Positions 61,380 to 64,000 of a stretch of DNA of 64,000 nucleotides are shown piece after piece. The notes beneath the pieces are model-generated. The model ran no database searches. It was not told where the DNA came from and saw nothing but the letters and a program-made list of their open reading frames with translations. This stretch comes from Cellulosimicrobium cellulans (lineage in GTDB: Bacteria; Actinomycetota; Actinomycetes; Actinomycetales; Cellulomonadaceae): positions 4,154,001 through 4,218,000 of the forward strand of contig NZ_JAFBCN010000001.1 of assembly GCF_016907755.1 (NCBI RefSeq), written 5' to 3'. Each line of letters begins with the position of its first letter. The first letter of the stretch is position 1. The position numbers and the translations under genes are program-made.

Positions 61380-61439
61380 GCTGAGTACGGGGTGTTCGTC
61401 GTCGCGGCTCCCGTCGACGACGAATACCCAGCACTCAGC
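61380..61439. terminator. 25-nt inverted repeat between convergent genes
   Basis: Arms 61380-61404 and 61415-61439 pair at 23 of 25 including one wobble, loop 10 nt. Probable bidirectional terminator, no T-tract. Confidence 0.7.
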
Positions 61440-61452
61440 CGGGGCTCCGCGG

Positions 61453-62682
61453 TCAGGCGTGGAGCTCGCGGTACAGGGGCGTCGGGAACGACGCCGTCAC
61501 GCCGTCGCCGCCGAGGAGCGCCGCGATCCGCTCGGCCTCCGCGGCGACGGCGCGCTCGGCGTCCGACCCCACGTCCTCGAGGAGCCGGAACGCGGGCTCC
61601 CCGCCGGGGCGCACGACCCACGCCCCGACGATCCGGCCCTCCCACCAGACCGTCGCGCCGGCGTTGCCGATCGTGTCGAAGACCGCGGCCTTGTGGGGGC
61701 CGAGGTACCAGTCGCGCGCGGCCCAGCCCATCGTCGTCGGGTCGAGCGACGGCAGGAGCGCGACGCTCCCCTCCAGCGGCGACTCCGCGACGCCGGGCAG
61801 GTCCGTCCCGGCGAGCATGACGCCGGGCTGCGGGGCCGGGTCGTCCGGCGCACCCGTCTCGACCTCCACGTCGACGACGTCGAGCTCCGCGAGCGCGGCG
61901 CGCGTGTCCCGCTGGTTCCAGCCGGTCCACCACGCGAGGTCCTTGACCGTCGCGGGGCCGAACACCTCGAGCCAGGATCCGGCGAGCGCCACGCGCGCGG
62001 CCGGCTCCTCCATCGCGGGGATGCCGCCCGGGAACCAGTCCTCGACCGGTGACCAGACGTGCCGGTTGGACGACCACGACCCGCGCGGCTCGCCCCGCAC
62101 GACGGCGCCCTCCGCGGAGAGCAGCGCCGTGAGCTGGGACGTCATGGTGCGACGCACGTCCCACGTCTTGGCGGTGGTGGGCAGGAACGCGGTGCGCAGC
62201 AAGGGCGCGGCCCTCGACAGGCTCGCGCCGTCCATCGGTCCGTGCTCGGCGAGCGCGCCGTGCACCTGGGCCTCGACGGCGGCGAGGAAGGTCGCCGCGT
62301 CGTCGACGGGCGGGTCCGTGGGCAGCGTCGCGAGCTCCTTGAGCAGGCGGGCGCGCAGCCGTCGGGCGACCGCGAGCGCCGCGGCGGCGTGCACGACGGG
62401 CACGGTCTCGCGGCGCACGACGAACATCGTGCGCCGCATGGCGAGCACCTTGACCAGGGTGCGCCGCCGGAACACGGCGTCCCGGACGTCGTCGAGCACG
62501 AGGCCGGGGACGCGCGCGAGGACGGAGAGGTAGACGCTCGGGGCGTCGGTGGCGTGCAGCGCGAGCAGCCGGTCGACGACGTCCTCGGGGGTGCGGGCCG
62601 CCGGACGTCCGGGCAGGTCCGTCGCGAGCGCGAGCTGTTGCGCGACGAGCCGCCGTCGCCTCTGGTCCACCGTGATCCGCAC
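61453..62682 (-). CDS. Winged-helix DNA-binding protein, HTH_42/AlkZ family
   Basis: 409 residues matching the AlkZ/YcaQ-type tandem winged-helix family (PF06224): LLALHATDAPSVYLSVLARVPG, FRRRTLVKVLAMRRTMFVVRRE, VWSPVEDWFPGG, VKDLAWWTGWNQRDTRAALAEL and GRIVGAWVVRPGGEP. Some members are DNA glycosylases that unhook interstrand crosslinks. I cannot confirm the catalytic Q-x-Q/Q-x-D residues, so glycosylase activity is uncertain. GTG 62682; CAGGAT 6 nt upstream is a possible leaderless -10. Divergent from the response regulator gene. Confidence 0.82.
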   Translation of the reverse strand: MRITVDQRRRRLVAQQLALATDLPGRPAARTPEDVVDRLLALHATDAPSVYLSVLARVPGLVLDDVRDAVFRRRTLVKVLAMRRTMFVVRRETVPVVHAAAALAVARRLRARLLKELATLPTDPPVDDAATFLAAVEAQVHGALAEHGPMDGASLSRAAPLLRTAFLPTTAKTWDVRRTMTSQLTALLSAEGAVVRGEPRGSWSSNRHVWSPVEDWFPGGIPAMEEPAARVALAGSWLEVFGPATVKDLAWWTGWNQRDTRAALAELDVVDVEVETGAPDDPAPQPGVMLAGTDLPGVAESPLEGSVALLPSLDPTTMGWAARDWYLGPHKAAVFDTIGNAGATVWWEGRIVGAWVVRPGGEPAFRLLEDVGSDAERAVAAEAERIAALLGGDGVTASFPTPLYRELHA

Positions 62683-62798
62683 GCCGCCATCCTGCCTGAC
62701 GCCGCCCACGCGCACCGCGCGAGAACCGGCCCGGGAGCGGGCCGCGGGTGGAGCCCGTTCCCAGGCGACTCCCAGACCGCGGGAGGACACTGGAGGGC

Positions 62799-63542
62799 AT
62801 GAGCACCACCCCTGAGGCACGCCTCGTCGTCGTCGACGACGAGCCGAACATCCGCGAGCTGCTGGCCACGTCCCTGCGCTTCGCCGGGTTCGAGGTCCAC
62901 GCCGCCGCGGACGGGCAGAGCGCCCTGCGGCTCGTGCGCGACGTCGAGCCCGACCTCGTCGTGCTCGACGTCATGCTGCCGGACATGGACGGGTTCACCG
63001 TCACGCGCCGCCTGCGCGAGAAGGGGCAGCACACGCCCGTCGTCTTCCTCACCGCGAAGGACGACACGCGCGACAAGATCACCGGCCTCACCGTCGGCGG
63101 CGACGACTACGTGACGAAGCCGTTCAGCCTGGAGGAGGTCGTGGCGCGCATCCGCGCGGTCCTGCGCCGCACGCACGCCGAGCCCGTCGAGGACGCGGTG
63201 CTGCGCTTCGCCGACCTGGAGATGGACGAGGACTCGCACGAGGTCCGCCGCGCGGGCATCGACGTCGACCTCTCCCCCACGGAGTTCAAGCTCCTGCGCT
63301 ACCTCATGCTCAACGCGGGCCGCGTGCTGTCGAAGGCGCAGATCCTCGACCACGTGTGGCAGTACGACTGGGGCGGCGACGCGAACATCGTCGAGTCGTA
63401 CATCTCCTACCTGCGCCGCAAGATCGACAACCTCACGGTGCCCGGCCCGGACGGCGAGCCCGTCGCGCTCCCGCCGCTCATCCACACCAAGCGCGGCGTG
63501 GGCTACCTGCTGCGTCAGCCCCCCGGCGCGTCGACGACATGA
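62799..63542 (+). CDS. OmpR/PhoB-type response regulator
   Basis: 247 residues. Receiver domain: LVVVDDEPNIRELLATSLRFAG, phosphoacceptor D57 in LVVLDVMLPDMDG, FLTAKDD (Thr switch), and YVTKPF lysine. C-terminal winged helix: LRFADLEMDEDSHEVRRAGIDVDLSPTEFKLLRYLMLNAGRVLSK and the recognition helix VWQYDWGGDANIVESYISYLRRKID. ATG with GGAGGG 2-6 nt upstream. Stop overlaps the kinase start (ATGA), so the pair is coupled. Target genes unknown. Confidence 0.94.
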   Translation: MSTTPEARLVVVDDEPNIRELLATSLRFAGFEVHAAADGQSALRLVRDVEPDLVVLDVMLPDMDGFTVTRRLREKGQHTPVVFLTAKDDTRDKITGLTVGGDDYVTKPFSLEEVVARIRAVLRRTHAEPVEDAVLRFADLEMDEDSHEVRRAGIDVDLSPTEFKLLRYLMLNAGRVLSKAQILDHVWQYDWGGDANIVESYISYLRRKIDNLTVPGPDGEPVALPPLIHTKRGVGYLLRQPPGASTT

Positions 63543-64000
63543 CGGCCGGCCCCGACCGCGCGGAGGCGGGCGCCCGCCCTGTCCCGCCGCCTCCCCCGGG
63601 GCGCCGCGCCCTCTCGGCCGACATCTCGGCCGGCACCGCGACGTCGGGACCGGGCGGTCCTCCCTCCGAGGCGTCGTCGTCCGGGGGACCGGGCGAGGCG
63701 GGCCCGACGGCGGAGCGCCCCTACGGCCGGCCCGTCCCCACCGAGGGGTGGAGCTGGTTCGCGCGCGTGCCGCTGCGCGCCCGGCTCGTCGCGATCACGG
63801 TGCTCCTGCTGGCCGCGGGGCTCGGGCTCGCGTCGGCGGTCACGACGACGGTCGTGTCGAGCTACCTGGTCGGCCAGGTCGACTCGCAGCTCGAGCGTTC
63901 GGCCGAGGACGTCGCCAGCTCGACGATCCGGCAGACTCCCGCGGCGGCGACGTCGCTCCCGAGCGACTACTACGTGCTCGTGCGCTACCTCGACGGCAAC
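63539..64000 (+). CDS. Sensor histidine kinase (5' part, runs off the window)
   Basis: 154 codons visible. Pro/Gly-rich cytoplasmic head (~75 residues), then TM1 RLVAITVLLLAAGLGLASAVTTTVV (~95-120), and the start of an extracytoplasmic sensor with YLVGQVDSQLERSAEDVASST, as in TrcS/MprB-like kinases. The kinase core lies outside the window. ATG overlaps the regulator stop by 4 nt, so both are co-translated. Confidence 0.88.
   Translation, partial: MTAGPDRAEAGARPVPPPPPGRRALSADISAGTATSGPGGPPSEASSSGGPGEAGPTAERPYGRPVPTEGWSWFARVPLRARLVAITVLLLAAGLGLASAVTTTVVSSYLVGQVDSQLERSAEDVASSTIRQTPAAATSLPSDYYVLVRYLDGN

Overview
The window is chromosomal DNA from a very high-GC actinobacterium. Every gene product resembles Micrococcales proteins, and the style (cellulose-type CelR operator, GTG starts, DUF3027, DUF2530, XPB helicase pair) points to the Cellulomonadaceae/Promicromonosporaceae area (Cellulomonas, Cellulosimicrobium, Isoptericola). 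That placement is inference from gene content; there is no rRNA here. I see no prophage, transposase, integrase, CRISPR array or obvious island. The only RNA genes or elements supported are one tRNA-Arg(CCU) and one c-di-AMP riboswitch.

Layout. 1-7.2 kb: a nucleotidyltransferase/phosphohexomutase fusion (cut by the window edge), 5-formyl-THF cyclo-ligase, a penicillin-acylase-family hydrolase, a CIRCE-like operator before an FmdB zinc-ribbon gene, an SAF/CpaB-like protein and MscL. 7.4-15.9 kb: a small conserved protein, a 1377-residue SF1-helicase-like protein whose Walker A and nuclease motifs look dead, a Pro/Thr-rich membrane protein, a membrane-fused GDPD and tRNA-Arg. 16-25.5 kb: nucleoside hydrolase, folA-thyA, NDH-2-like oxidoreductase, OsmC, two small-operon genes, a TetR/MFS divergent pair and a PadR regulator. 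25.7-31.3 kb: DDAH-type hydrolase plus ornithine aminotransferase, an aspartate aminotransferase, and a DrrA/DrrB-type ABC exporter. 31.4-43.7 kb: UspA, NlpC/P60 hydrolase under a c-di-AMP riboswitch, IdeR-like regulator, serC, a MarR-MFS operon, a purine permease-manA operon, an EPS sugar transferase with a degenerate UDP-glucose-dehydrogenase-like partner, and a DUF2530 protein. 43.7-56.8 kb: a cold shock protein/DUF3027/sacsin-like ATPase operon, TetR with an NAD-dependent epimerase, helicase-associated protein plus XPB helicase, and a secreted beta-helix protein behind a CelR/CebR box. 56.9-64 kb: TPM-domain protein with PspA, a class I glutamine amidotransferase, a NYN nuclease, an AlkZ-type winged-helix protein and an OmpR-type two-component system cut by the right edge.

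Functional themes are envelope maintenance and stress (MscL, NlpC/P60 with c-di-AMP control, PspA/TPM, UspA, GDPD, sugar transferase), one-carbon/thymidylate metabolism (5-FCL, DHFR, ThyA), amino-acid metabolism (DDAH, RocD, SerC, AspAT) and DNA repair (XPB pair, AlkZ-like protein).

Two genome-scale patterns stand out. First, at least eleven genes carry a TANNNT -10 hexamer exactly 6-7 nt before the start codon, the signature of leaderless mRNAs. Second, gene ends, especially convergent ones, carry unusually long near-perfect inverted repeats (arms up to 32-34 nt), usually without a T-tract; several share arm sequences.
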